From Pseudomonadota bacterium (GTDB taxonomy: Bacteria > Pseudomonadota > Alphaproteobacteria > Ferrovibrionales > Ferrovibrionaceae): a stretch of DNA of 16,993 nt. The stretch lies in NCBI GenBank assembly GCA_021793055.1, contig JAJYTL010000032.1:1-16993 (forward strand), in the 5' to 3' direction. Every line of letters begins with the position of its first letter. Position 1 is the stretch's first letter. The position numbers and the translations under genes are program-made. Below the pieces are notes generated by a model, which worked only from the letters and a program-made list of their open reading frames with translations, did no database searches and was not told the DNA's origin. Positions 8,499 to 16,926 of this stretch are shown here, piece after piece.

Positions 8499-11021
8499 GT
8501 GACAGCAGATCGAGAACTATTTTCCGCCGTGCCGCCGGTCTCTGCCGATTCGCCGGTGGCGGAGAAGCGCGGGTGGGTTGCGGGCGAGCCGTTGCCCGCA
8601 AGTATCATGCGCCACTGTTGCGATCCCAGCCAACTCGGCTTTAGTACTACCGACGAGCTGACGGAGGTCGGGAGCCTCGTTGGTCAGGGGCGCGCCGTCG
8701 ACGCGATCCGGCTTGGCATTGCCATGCGCCGTCGGGGCTTTAATGTTTTCGCTTTCGGCCCCAGCGGCGCCGGCAAACACACGCTGATCCAGGAGTTATT
8801 GGAGCGGCAAGCGGCGACCGAGCCGGCACCGCCGGATTGGTGCTACGTCAACAATTTCGCCGACGCGCGCCGGCCGCGATGTCTGAAATTGCCTACTGGC
8901 CGCGCCATTCCGCTCCGCGATGCCATGAAGCGCCTGGTCGCCGATCTCCGTGTCGGCCTACCAGCGGCTTTCGAACGCGAGGAATATCGGGCCCGGCGCG
9001 AGGTTATCGAGCAGCAGTTTAAGCATCGCCACGAGGAGGCCTTCGGGGCCCTTCAGCACAAGGCGGAGGAGAAGGGGATTGGCCTGTTGCGCACCCCCAT
9101 GGGGCTTGCCTTGGCACCGATTCGGAACGGCGAGGTGATCCCGCCGGATGTCTTTAAAGGCCTTTCGGCGGAGGAGCGCCAGCGCCTCACGGCGGATATC
9201 GAGGCCTTGCAAGGCGAATTGGAGGCGGTGGTGCGGCGCATTCCGGACTGGGAGCGCGAGCACCGGGAGGCCGTGCGGCAGCTCAACCGGGATACCACGG
9301 CCGTCGTGGTCGGCCATCTACTGGCGGAGATTCGTACGGCCTTCGCCGATCTCGCCGAGGTCGTGGCGCATCTTCAGGAGGTGGAGCGGGATATCCTGGA
9401 GCACGCCGACGACTTCATTACCGAGCCCCGCCCGGCCGAGGGCGGCGTCGGCGCGTCAGCGCCAGCCGGCCCGGACGGCGACACGCCCTCCTTTCGCCGC
9501 TATCAGGTCAATGTTCTGGTGGATAACTCGGGGCGCCAAGGGGCGCCGATCGTCGAGGAGGATAACCCGACCCATCAGAACCTTGTCGGGCGGATCGAGC
9601 ACCTGGCCCGGTTCGGCGCGTTAGTGACGGATTTCAACCTCGTCGTCTCCGGCGCCTTGCACAAGGCGAACGGCGGCTATCTGGTGCTCGACGCGCGCCG
9701 GCTCCTGACCGCGAATTTCGGCTGGGAATCCTTGAAACGCGCCTTGCGGGCCGAGGAGATCCGTACCGTCTCACTGGAACAACTTTTGAGCCTTGCCAGC
9801 ACCGTCTCGCTCGATCCGGAACCCATTCCGCTTGAAGTCAAGGTGGTGCTGATCGGGCCGCCGATGCTCTACTATCTGCTTTCCGAGCTCGATCCAGATT
9901 TCCCCGAGCTGTTCAAGATCGCGGCCGAGTTCGATGACCGGATCGATCGCAGCGCGGAAAATATCGGCCTTTACGCGCAGCTGATCGCTTCGGCGGCGCG
10001 GCGCGAGAAGTTGCGCCCCCTCGATCGGACGGCCGTGGCTCGCGTGATCGAGGAGGCGGCGCGCTTGAGCGGCGACGCGGCGAAGCTCTCGGCCCAGATC
10101 CGCGGCGTCACCGATCTCTTGCAGGAAGCGGATCATGTCGCCGCAGGCAACGGCAATGCCGCGATCGCAGCCGCCGATGTCGAGGCGGCGGTCGCCGCGC
10201 GACGCCGGCGGTCGGATCGCGTCTACCGCCGGCTGCAGGAGGAGATCGGTCGAAATACGCTGCGGATCGAGACAGAGGGCGAGCGGGTCGGTCAGGTGAA
10301 CGGCCTCTCCGTCATCACCCTTGGCCGCGTCAGCTTCGGCCATCCAAGCCGGATCAGCGCGCAGGTTCGTCTCGGCAAGGGAGAGGTGATCGACATCGAG
10401 CGCGAGGTTGCGCTGGGCGGCCCCATTCATTCCAAAGGGGTGTTGATCCTGGCCGGGTTCCTTGGCGGCCGCTTCGGCCAGCGCGGCTCCTTGTCGCTCA
10501 CCGCGAGCCTGGTCTTCGAGCAGACCTATGGCGGCGTTGAGGGCGACAGCGCCTCGGCGGCCGAGCTCTTTGCGTTGCTTTCTTCCCTGTCCGACACGCC
10601 GATCCGCCAGTGCTTCGCCGTAACCGGATCGATCGATCAGTTCGGCCGCATTCAGGCGATCGGCGGCGTGAACGAGAAGATCGAGGGATTTTTCGACGTC
10701 TGCGAGGCGCGTGGGCTCACTGGCGAGCAGGGCGTTCTCGTCCCCGCTGCCAACGTGCAGCACCTGATGTTGCGCCAGGACATCGCCGCCGCCGCCGCGG
10801 CTGGGCGCTTTCGCGTCATCCCGATCGAGACCGTCGACCAGGGTTTGGAATGGCTGACTGGCATGCCGGCAGGCGAGCCCAATCTTGCTGGCGAGTATCC
10901 GAATGGCACGCTCAATCGGCGCGTTGCGTCGCGGCTCGCAGTTCTCGCCAAACGTGGTCGCCCGTCCGAAGCGAACGAGATACATCGCAAGCATGCCAAG
11001 GGCGAGCGTAACAATGGCTGA
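8499..11021 (+). CDS. Lon-like ATP-dependent protease (AAA_32 plus Lon C-terminal protease domain)
   Basis: From GTG 8499 the product has 840 residues. The N-terminal part, with CDPSQLGFSTTDEL and VGQGRAVDAIRLGIAM, is typical of the Lon-related family lacking the classical Lon N-domain. Walker A is GPSGAGKHT (87-95), with His where Ser/Thr usually follows the Lys. A Walker B-like GGYLVLDARRLL follows further on. The C-terminal serine-lysine protease has Ser684 in GVEGDSASAAE and Lys727 in GGVNEKIEGFF, 43 residues apart as in E. coli Lon (S679/K722). Such proteases degrade damaged or regulatory proteins in the cytoplasm. The start is uncertain: ATG 8376, ATG 8448 (weak AAGG), TTG 8469 (good AGGAG, seven bases away) and TTG 8292 are all in frame. 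GTG 8499, with GAGG at 8487-8490, is preferred because of the FNR-type box and its promoter geometry. It overlaps the next gene by eight bases. Confidence 0.88.
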   Translation: MTADRELFSAVPPVSADSPVAEKRGWVAGEPLPASIMRHCCDPSQLGFSTTDELTEVGSLVGQGRAVDAIRLGIAMRRRGFNVFAFGPSGAGKHTLIQELLERQAATEPAPPDWCYVNNFADARRPRCLKLPTGRAIPLRDAMKRLVADLRVGLPAAFEREEYRARREVIEQQFKHRHEEAFGALQHKAEEKGIGLLRTPMGLALAPIRNGEVIPPDVFKGLSAEERQRLTADIEALQGELEAVVRRIPDWEREHREAVRQLNRDTTAVVVGHLLAEIRTAFADLAEVVAHLQEVERDILEHADDFITEPRPAEGGVGASAPAGPDGDTPSFRRYQVNVLVDNSGRQGAPIVEEDNPTHQNLVGRIEHLARFGALVTDFNLVVSGALHKANGGYLVLDARRLLTANFGWESLKRALRAEEIRTVSLEQLLSLASTVSLDPEPIPLEVKVVLIGPPMLYYLLSELDPDFPELFKIAAEFDDRIDRSAENIGLYAQLIASAARREKLRPLDRTAVARVIEEAARLSGDAAKLSAQIRGVTDLLQEADHVAAGNGNAAIAAADVEAAVAARRRRSDRVYRRLQEEIGRNTLRIETEGERVGQVNGLSVITLGRVSFGHPSRISAQVRLGKGEVIDIEREVALGGPIHSKGVLILAGFLGGRFGQRGSLSLTASLVFEQTYGGVEGDSASAAELFALLSSLSDTPIRQCFAVTGSIDQFGRIQAIGGVNEKIEGFFDVCEARGLTGEQGVLVPAANVQHLMLRQDIAAAAAAGRFRVIPIETVDQGLEWLTGMPAGEPNLAGEYPNGTLNRRVASRLAVLAKRGRPSEANEIHRKHAKGERNNG

Positions 11022-11838
11022 GCTCACCGTCAGACGGGTGATCGTCGCCTGCGACGCGGTTTGCGACATTCGCCCCGCCGTCGAAGAAGCGGCGGCGCTC
11101 GCCGCGCGTTGGCATGCCGCGCTGCACGGGGTCTTCCTCGAGGACGAGAACCTCTTCCGTCTCGCCGCCTTGCCATTTGGGCGGCAGATCAGCCTGTCGT
11201 CGCGTGGGGCTTCGGAAAGCTTCGCGGCTGCTGACCTGGAGAAGCTCTCCTCGGCGCTGGGCGGCGCCATGCGGCAGGCATTGGCGGAGGTCGCGGCACG
11301 GCGCGGGCTGACCTGGTCGTTCGGCACCCTTCGCGATCTCCCGACCGTATCGGCCATGGCGGGGATTGAAGGCGATCTTCTGATCGTCGAGACCGCCGCG
11401 CGTCCGTTCGCGGGATCATGGCGTCCCCGTTCCGCTTGGGATCAGCTGGCCGAAGAGCCGGCGAGACCCATTCTGCTGCGGCGCCGGGGCTCGGTTGGCC
11501 GCGGCATCGTGCTTGTCCTCGTGAGCAATGGCACGGACTGGGAAAGAACCCTCGGGGCGGGTTTTGCGATGGCGGGTGGAGATGAGGAGATCGTGGTTCT
11601 TGTTGGCGAGACCGCAGGCGTTGGGGTGGAAGCCGTCCGGCGGTCCGCGGAGCGCTTCGCGGCGGCGTGGGGGCGGAAGTTTCAAGTCGAATCAGCCGCG
11701 GCGGACGGCAGCGCTCTTCTCCGATCCGTTCAACGGCTTGATCCGTCGCTTATCGTCATGGACTCCCGCGGCGCGGACGGAATAACGATGCGGGCTCTCA
11801 TGACCGCAACGCGTTGCGATGTTTTGTTGATGAGATAG
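11014..11838 (+). CDS. Universal-stress-protein-like tandem protein
   Basis: The product has 274 residues and the outline of two Usp folds. The first half starts VRRVIVACDAV and continues with an alpha-helix and LHGVFLEDENLFRLAALPFGR; its end is IEGDLLIVETA...RPILLRRRG. The second half starts GIVLVLVSN and ends PSLIVMDSRGADGITMRALMTATRCDVLLMR. The ATP-binding glycine loop of UspA is not recognisable in either half, so nucleotide binding is doubtful. ATG 11014 is chosen because it overlaps the last eight bases of the Lon-like gene, which implies translational coupling; in-frame starts further upstream would lie deep inside that gene. A functional link with the protease, for example as adaptor or stress sensor, is possible but inferred only from this overlap. 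Family assignment is moderate. Confidence 0.72.
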   Translation: MAELTVRRVIVACDAVCDIRPAVEEAAALAARWHAALHGVFLEDENLFRLAALPFGRQISLSSRGASESFAAADLEKLSSALGGAMRQALAEVAARRGLTWSFGTLRDLPTVSAMAGIEGDLLIVETAARPFAGSWRPRSAWDQLAEEPARPILLRRRGSVGRGIVLVLVSNGTDWERTLGAGFAMAGGDEEIVVLVGETAGVGVEAVRRSAERFAAAWGRKFQVESAAADGSALLRSVQRLDPSLIVMDSRGADGITMRALMTATRCDVLLMR

Positions 11839-11927
11839 GCGCCATGCCTGTGCCGCGACGCCACCTACTGCCGTGACAAGGAGTTTCGTTCGCTTGCGCG
11901 GCTGCACAAGGAGGGGGATCTCCCACC

Positions 11928-14636
11928 ATGTCGGTTCGTAATCTCGACAAGGTATTCAAGCCGCAGTCGGTGGCGCTGATCGGCGCCTCCGCGCGCGAGG
12001 GCAGCGTTGGCGCGGTGACGCTCCGCAACATGCTGCGCGCGGGATTCCCGGGGCCCCTCTATCTCGTCAATCCGAAATACGACAGCTTGAACGACATCCG
12101 CGTTTACCCGGAAGTCAAGGCGCTGCCGAGTACGCCCGATCTCGCGGTGATCGTTACGCCGCCTAGGACGGTTCCCGGAATCATCCGTGACCTCGGGGCG
12201 CGCGGCACCAGGGGCGCGGTGGTGATCACGGCAGGATTCGGCGAGCTTGGTGAGCGCGGGCGGGCGCTGCAACGCGAGGTGCTCGAGGCGGCCCAGCCGC
12301 ATCTCCTCCGCCTGGTCGGACCTAATTGCGTCGGCATTATGGTTCCCGGGAGCGGCATCGACGCGAGTTTTTCGCATCTCGCGCCGCGGAAGGGCGATCT
12401 CGCCTTCGTCAGCCAGTCCGGTGCCCTCATCACCGCGGTGCTCGATTGGGCCGAGCCCCGTGGCATCGGCTTCTCGCACGTGGTCTCGCTCGGCGACATG
12501 GCCGATGTGGATTTCGGCGACACCATCGACTATCTCGCCGCCGATTCCGGAACCCGCGCCATTCTTCTCTATATTGAGGGCATCACGCAGGCGCGAAAGT
12601 TCATGTCTGCGGCACGGGCGGCCGCGCGCACCAAGCCGGTTCTAGCCGTGAAGGCGGGGCGCTTCGCCGAGGCGGCGCGTGCCGCGCACTCTCATACGGG
12701 GGCACTGGCCGGCGCGGATGCCGTCTATGAGGCTGCATTCCGGCGCGCCGGGATGCTCAGGGTCGAGACGCTGGCCGAGTTGTTCGATGCCGTGGAAACA
12801 CTTGCGTTGACAAGCCCGCAGCAAGGCGAGCGGCTCGCCGTTCTGACGAATGGCGGAGGCCCGGGCGTGCTGGCAACGGATGCGCTTATCGGCCTCGGCG
12901 GCAAGCTCGCCGTCTTGTCCGATGCGACCATGGCCAAGCTTGATGCGACTCTGCCGTCGACCTGGAGTCGAGGGAATCCTGTCGACATTATCGGTGATGC
13001 GCATGGACCGCGCTACGCCGGGGCGCTGGCGGCTCTGCTCGGCGATCCGAATGTCGACGCCCTCTTGGTGCTGAACTGTCCGACGGCGCTTGCGGCGCCG
13101 ACGGAGGCAGCGGAGGCCGTGATCGGCGCGGTCGCCGAAGCGCGCGCGGCGGCCGTCGGATCGCCCCGCAACATATTCACCTCATGGCTCGGCGAGAAGT
13201 CTGCCGCGCCGGCGCGCGATCTCTTCGCCAAGGCCCGGATCGCTAGCTACGACACGCCGGATGGCGCGGTTCGGGGATTTATGCACCGGGTGCGTTACCA
13301 CCGGAATCAAATGCTTCTTCTTGAAACCCCGTCGGCGCAGCCGGACGCCTTCGAACCGGATGTAGCCACGGCCGAAAAGGCGATCGCGGTGGCGCTGGCC
13401 GCCGGTCGCCGCTGGCTCGACGTGGAGGAGGTCACGGCTGTCCTCCGTGCCTACGGCATCCCGGCGATCGCGAGCCGCCTCGCCGCCGACGCGGATTCGG
13501 CCGCGGAAGCCGCGAAAGCGATCGGAGGGCAGGTCGCGCTCAAAATACGGTCTCCCGATCTTCCCCATAAGAGCGATGTCGGCGGCGTCGTTCTGGGCCT
13601 CGAGGGGGCGGGGGCAGTGCGCAACGCGGCTTGCGCCATGATCGAGCATGTCCGTGCGGCGCGCCCCGAAGCGCGGCTCGACGGCTTTCTGGTGCAGGAG
13701 ATGGCGCGCCGCCCCGGGGCGCAGGAACTGATTGTCGGACTGAGCGGCGATCGGGTATTCGGCCCCGTGGTCCTGTTCGGCCAAGGCGGCACGGCCGTCG
13801 AGCTCCTGGACGACAGCACCCTGGAGCTGCCGCCGCTCAACACCGCCTTGGCGCGAGCGGCGATGGCACGCACCCGCGTATGGCGGCTATTGCAAGGCTA
13901 TCGCGGCCAGCCGGCGGCAGATATCGACGCCATCGCCGAGGTTCTGATTCGGATCGGCCAGCTTGCGGCGGGCCATGGCGAGATCGCCGAACTCGACATC
14001 AACCCATTGCTCGCCGATTCGAAAGGCGTGATCGCGCTCGATGCGAGGATCGCTGTAACCGCGGCCGCGAGTGATGATCGCGGACGGCTCGCGATTTCGC
14101 CCTACCCGAGCGAACTTGCCAGCTTCGGGCGCCTGCGTGACGGCACGCAAATCCGTCTTCGCCCGGTCCGTCCAGAAGATGAACCGGAGCTGCAGGACAT
14201 CGTCGCGCATATGACGCCGGACGATGCCAGGCTGCGGTTTCTGTCGCCGATGCGGCAATTATCCCATGCCTTGGCGGCGCGGCTTTCGCAAATCGATTAC
14301 GATCGCGAGATCGCGATGATCGCCTTTTCGGGCGATGGTCGGACGGCACTCGGCGTGGCGCGGTTCGCCGCCGACCCGGACAATCGCCGCGCCGAATTCG
14401 CCATCGCCGTGCGCAGCGACTGGAAGGGGCGGGGGCTTGGTTATCTGCTGCTGGCGCGAATATTGGAAATCGGCGGCCGGCGCGGGATCGGCGAGATATT
14501 CGGCTATGTCGAGCGCGGCAACGGCCGCATGGTGGAACTTTGCCGCGCCTTCGGGTTTGATATTGTCGCCGATCCTGTGGATTCACAGATTTTCCGCGTA
14601 TCGAAGGCGCTCGCGCCATTGCGGGCTGCACTCTAA
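11928..14636 (+). CDS. Acyl-CoA ligase (NDP-forming)-like / GNAT acetyltransferase fusion, Pat (YfiQ) type
   Basis: The product has 902 residues. In order it shows a CoA-binding Rossmann domain (about 8-140, VALIGASAREGSVG), a succinyl-CoA-ligase-like domain (about 150-460), an ATP-grasp domain (about 485-715, with LPHKSDVGGVVLG and VLFGQGGTAVELLDD), and a GNAT domain (about 738-895). The GNAT acetyl-CoA loop is WKGRGLG at 832-838. This layout is that of Pat/YfiQ protein lysine acetyltransferases, which acetylate and switch off acetyl-CoA synthetase and other enzymes. Histidine 256 in SHTGALAG lies where ADP-forming acetyl-CoA synthetases carry a phosphohistidine, so ligase activity cannot be excluded. 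AAGGAGG (11908-11914) precedes the ATG by 13 bases, a slightly long spacing. It lies 89 bases after the Usp-like gene and may belong to the same transcript; no terminator or FNR-type box was seen in between. Confidence 0.9.
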   Translation: MSVRNLDKVFKPQSVALIGASAREGSVGAVTLRNMLRAGFPGPLYLVNPKYDSLNDIRVYPEVKALPSTPDLAVIVTPPRTVPGIIRDLGARGTRGAVVITAGFGELGERGRALQREVLEAAQPHLLRLVGPNCVGIMVPGSGIDASFSHLAPRKGDLAFVSQSGALITAVLDWAEPRGIGFSHVVSLGDMADVDFGDTIDYLAADSGTRAILLYIEGITQARKFMSAARAAARTKPVLAVKAGRFAEAARAAHSHTGALAGADAVYEAAFRRAGMLRVETLAELFDAVETLALTSPQQGERLAVLTNGGGPGVLATDALIGLGGKLAVLSDATMAKLDATLPSTWSRGNPVDIIGDAHGPRYAGALAALLGDPNVDALLVLNCPTALAAPTEAAEAVIGAVAEARAAAVGSPRNIFTSWLGEKSAAPARDLFAKARIASYDTPDGAVRGFMHRVRYHRNQMLLLETPSAQPDAFEPDVATAEKAIAVALAAGRRWLDVEEVTAVLRAYGIPAIASRLAADADSAAEAAKAIGGQVALKIRSPDLPHKSDVGGVVLGLEGAGAVRNAACAMIEHVRAARPEARLDGFLVQEMARRPGAQELIVGLSGDRVFGPVVLFGQGGTAVELLDDSTLELPPLNTALARAAMARTRVWRLLQGYRGQPAADIDAIAEVLIRIGQLAAGHGEIAELDINPLLADSKGVIALDARIAVTAAASDDRGRLAISPYPSELASFGRLRDGTQIRLRPVRPEDEPELQDIVAHMTPDDARLRFLSPMRQLSHALAARLSQIDYDREIAMIAFSGDGRTALGVARFAADPDNRRAEFAIAVRSDWKGRGLGYLLLARILEIGGRRGIGEIFGYVERGNGRMVELCRAFGFDIVADPVDSQIFRVSKALAPLRAAL

Positions 14637-14842
14637 AATCCAGAGACGGTATCGCTTGTCCACTCGCGGTAGGCTGCGGAACAGGTTATTCGTGTACGGA
14701 TGGGTAGGCCCGGCCGAGCCAAGTTGAAAGCCTGCGTGACCCGCTACGAAGAAGCCTATCGCGGCGTCCTTGGCAGGAATTCGAGACCGAGGTCGTGACC
14801 TGAGTTTCTTTGCCATTTTGTCGATTCTTTAAGGCTTGCCCT
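14637..14842. other. Intergenic gap before the polysaccharide genes
   Basis: These 206 bases separate the Pat-type gene from asnB. I found no convincing hairpin with a T-run, no TTGA-N6-TCAA dyad and no credible small gene. It marks a change from the stress/redox genes to polysaccharide genes and probably holds the promoter of the latter, but no clear boxes could be identified. Confidence 0.4.
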
Positions 14843-16771
14843 ATGTGCGGCGTAACTGGATTTCTTGATCGGAGGAATGGCGGTTCGGCGCCGGCGATGG
14901 AGACCGTCGTCCGCGCCATGGCCGATCGGCTCCGGCATCGCGGCCCGGACGACGCCGGAACCTGGATCGACGAGGCGGCTGGCATCGCGTTCGGCCATCG
15001 CCGCCTCTCGATCGTCGATCTCTCGCCGGCCGGGCACCAGCCGATGGCCTCAGCCAGCGGCCGCTATGTCATTTGTTTCAATGGCGAAATCTACAACTTC
15101 CTCGATCTCCGAGGGGAGCTTGAGGCGAAGGGACAGCGCTTCCGCGGCCATTCCGACACTGAGGTGATGCTGGCCGCCGTCGAGACCTGGGGTGTGCTCG
15201 CCGCGCTTCAGCGCCTGATTGGGATGTTCGCCTTCGCGCTATGGGATCGGCGGGAGCGGGTTCTGATGCTGGCGCGCGATCATCTCGGCATCAAGCCGCT
15301 TTATTGGGCCGTGAGCGACGGGTCGTTTCTCTTCGCCTCGGAATTGAAGGCGTTCCGGGCGCATCCGCGCTGGCGGCCGACCATCGATCGCGACGCCGTC
15401 GCCGCCTATATGCGTTTTGGCTATGTGCCGGTGCCGCACAGCATCTGGCGCGAAGCGCGCAAGCTCGCGCCCGGGGCTCTGCTGACGCTTCGGCCCGGCG
15501 CTGAGCCCGAGATCGTTCCGTACTGGAGCTTTGCCGAGGTCGATGCCTCGCCGATCGAAATGAACGACGAGGAGGCAACTGAGGCCCTTGATGCGCTGCT
15601 TCGGGACGCCGTGCGCCGCCAGATGGTGGCGGACGTGCCGCTCGGAGCTTTTCTTTCCGGTGGCATCGACAGCTCGACCGTGGTCGCCCTGATGCAGGCG
15701 CAAAGCGACCGCGCCGTCAAGACCTTCGCCATCGGCTTCAACGAAGCGGGCTATGACGAAGCGCCGCATGCCAAGGCGGTCGCGCGCCACCTCGGCGCCG
15801 ATCATACGGAGCTCTACGTCACCTCCGACCAGGCGCTCGGCGTGGTGCCGCATCTCACCGAATGGTACGACGAGCCCTTCGCGGATTCGTCGCAGATTCC
15901 GACCTATCTGGTCTCGAAGCTCGCGCGTCAGCATGTCACGGTGACGCTCTCGGGCGATGGCGGCGACGAGAACTTCGGCGGCTATAATCGCTACTTCTAC
16001 GGCGTTCAATTTTGGAACAAGATCCGCCGCGTTCCGCCGCCCGTCCGCAGTTTGATCCGCCACGCGGTGACGGCCGTGCCGACCGGGGTGTGGGACGTTG
16101 CGGGGCATGTCATCCCAGCCCGCCGCCGCCCGGCGCTGTTCGGCGACAAGGTGCACAAGGCCGCGCGGTCGCTGACCCTTAGCCGACCGGAGGAAATCTA
16201 TCGTCGCTTGGTCAGCCAGTGGCAAGAGCCGAACGAATTGGTCATCGGCGGCACCGAGCCGAGGGGGTTGCTGTGGGACGAGAGCCTGAAAGACCGGGTT
16301 CCCGATTTCTTTAGCCGCATGCAATATCTCGACACCCTGACCTACCTGCCGGACGACATCCTGACCAAGGTCGATCGCGCCAGCATGGCGGTAAGCCTGG
16401 AAAGTCGCGTGCCATTTCTCGACCACCGGGTCGTCGAGTTTGCCCGCCGGCTGCCGCACCGCATGAAGGAGCGGGGCGGCAAGGGCAAGTGGCTGTTGCG
16501 GGAAGTCCTCGGCCGCTACGTGCCGCGGGGCCTGATCGAGCGCCCCAAGATGGGCTTCGGGGTGCCGATTGATCATTGGTTGCGCGGACCTCTTGCGGAT
16601 TGGGCCGATGCGCTGCTATCTCCGGCGGCGCTCGCGCGTCACGGCCTGTTGCGGCCGGAACCGGTTCAGGCTGCCTGGGCGGCCCACCGTTCCGGGGCGC
16701 AGAACATGCAGTATCCGTTATGGACCGTCTTGATGCTGCAGGACTGGCTCAATCGCGAAGCGAAGGCCTAA
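14843..16771 (+). CDS. asnB: Asparagine synthetase, glutamine-hydrolysing (AsnB-type amidotransferase)
   Basis: The product has 642 residues. ATG 14843 is chosen because Cys2 (MCGVTGF) is the glutaminase nucleophile of class II amidotransferases and must become N-terminal; AAGG at 14831-14834 lies eight bases upstream. Glutaminase landmarks are RHRGPDDAG (31-39), FNGEIYN (79-85) and GHSDTEV (102-108). The synthetase domain has the PP-loop SGGIDSS (272-278) and, further on, SGDGGDENFGGYNRY. It makes asparagine, or amidates a related carboxyl, using ATP and ammonia from glutamine. Proteins of this length, followed by glycosyltransferase and epimerase genes, are often found in exopolysaccharide or capsule clusters, where they may amidate sugar acids or amino-sugar substituents. 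The substrate here is not known. Confidence 0.9.
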   Translation: MCGVTGFLDRRNGGSAPAMETVVRAMADRLRHRGPDDAGTWIDEAAGIAFGHRRLSIVDLSPAGHQPMASASGRYVICFNGEIYNFLDLRGELEAKGQRFRGHSDTEVMLAAVETWGVLAALQRLIGMFAFALWDRRERVLMLARDHLGIKPLYWAVSDGSFLFASELKAFRAHPRWRPTIDRDAVAAYMRFGYVPVPHSIWREARKLAPGALLTLRPGAEPEIVPYWSFAEVDASPIEMNDEEATEALDALLRDAVRRQMVADVPLGAFLSGGIDSSTVVALMQAQSDRAVKTFAIGFNEAGYDEAPHAKAVARHLGADHTELYVTSDQALGVVPHLTEWYDEPFADSSQIPTYLVSKLARQHVTVTLSGDGGDENFGGYNRYFYGVQFWNKIRRVPPPVRSLIRHAVTAVPTGVWDVAGHVIPARRRPALFGDKVHKAARSLTLSRPEEIYRRLVSQWQEPNELVIGGTEPRGLLWDESLKDRVPDFFSRMQYLDTLTYLPDDILTKVDRASMAVSLESRVPFLDHRVVEFARRLPHRMKERGGKGKWLLREVLGRYVPRGLIERPKMGFGVPIDHWLRGPLADWADALLSPAALARHGLLRPEPVQAAWAAHRSGAQNMQYPLWTVLMLQDWLNREAKA

Positions 16772-16776
16772 GGTGC

Positions 16777-16926
16777 ATGCGCATCTTGGCGCTGATCCCG
16801 ACAATGGGGCCGGGCGGCGCGGAAAGGGCGATGGCCCGGCTGACCTGGAACCTCGGCGAGAGGCACGGCGTTGTTGGTTGGTATGATCAATTCGGCTGGC
16901 GGCAGGGGGAAGGGGGCGATTCTTGA
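16777..16926 (+). pseudogene. Glycosyltransferase (GT4-like) N-terminal remnant
   Basis: The 49-codon frame starts MRILALIPTMGPGGAERAMARL, the typical first strand and GGAER loop of GT-B glycosyltransferases of family 4. After about residue 31 the similarity stops, and the frame ends at a TGA overlapping the start of the next gene. A complete enzyme has roughly 350-400 residues, so nearly all of it is missing. The other two frames do not continue the domain, which points to deletion rather than a frameshift. It starts five bases after the asnB stop codon. It may survive only as a short leader that couples translation of asnB and the epimerase. Confidence 0.65.

Noticed and set aside
9831..9842. 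TTGAAGTCAA inside the Lon-like gene as an FNR-like box
   Set aside because: The spacing between half-sites is two bases instead of six, and it is within coding sequence.
9771..11357. Long minus-strand open frame (528 codons) opposite the Lon-like and Usp-like genes
   Set aside because: It is the antisense shadow of GC-rich genes, with Arg/Ala-rich sequence and no recognisable domain; the plus-strand proteins have clear motifs.
14583..15037. Small minus-strand ORFs around the Pat-asnB gap
   Set aside because: They overlap the ends of real genes, have atypical composition and no recognisable motifs.
15239..16576. Minus-strand open frame of 445 codons opposite asnB
   Set aside because: It lies entirely within asnB, which shows complete catalytic motifs; the antisense product has no known pattern.
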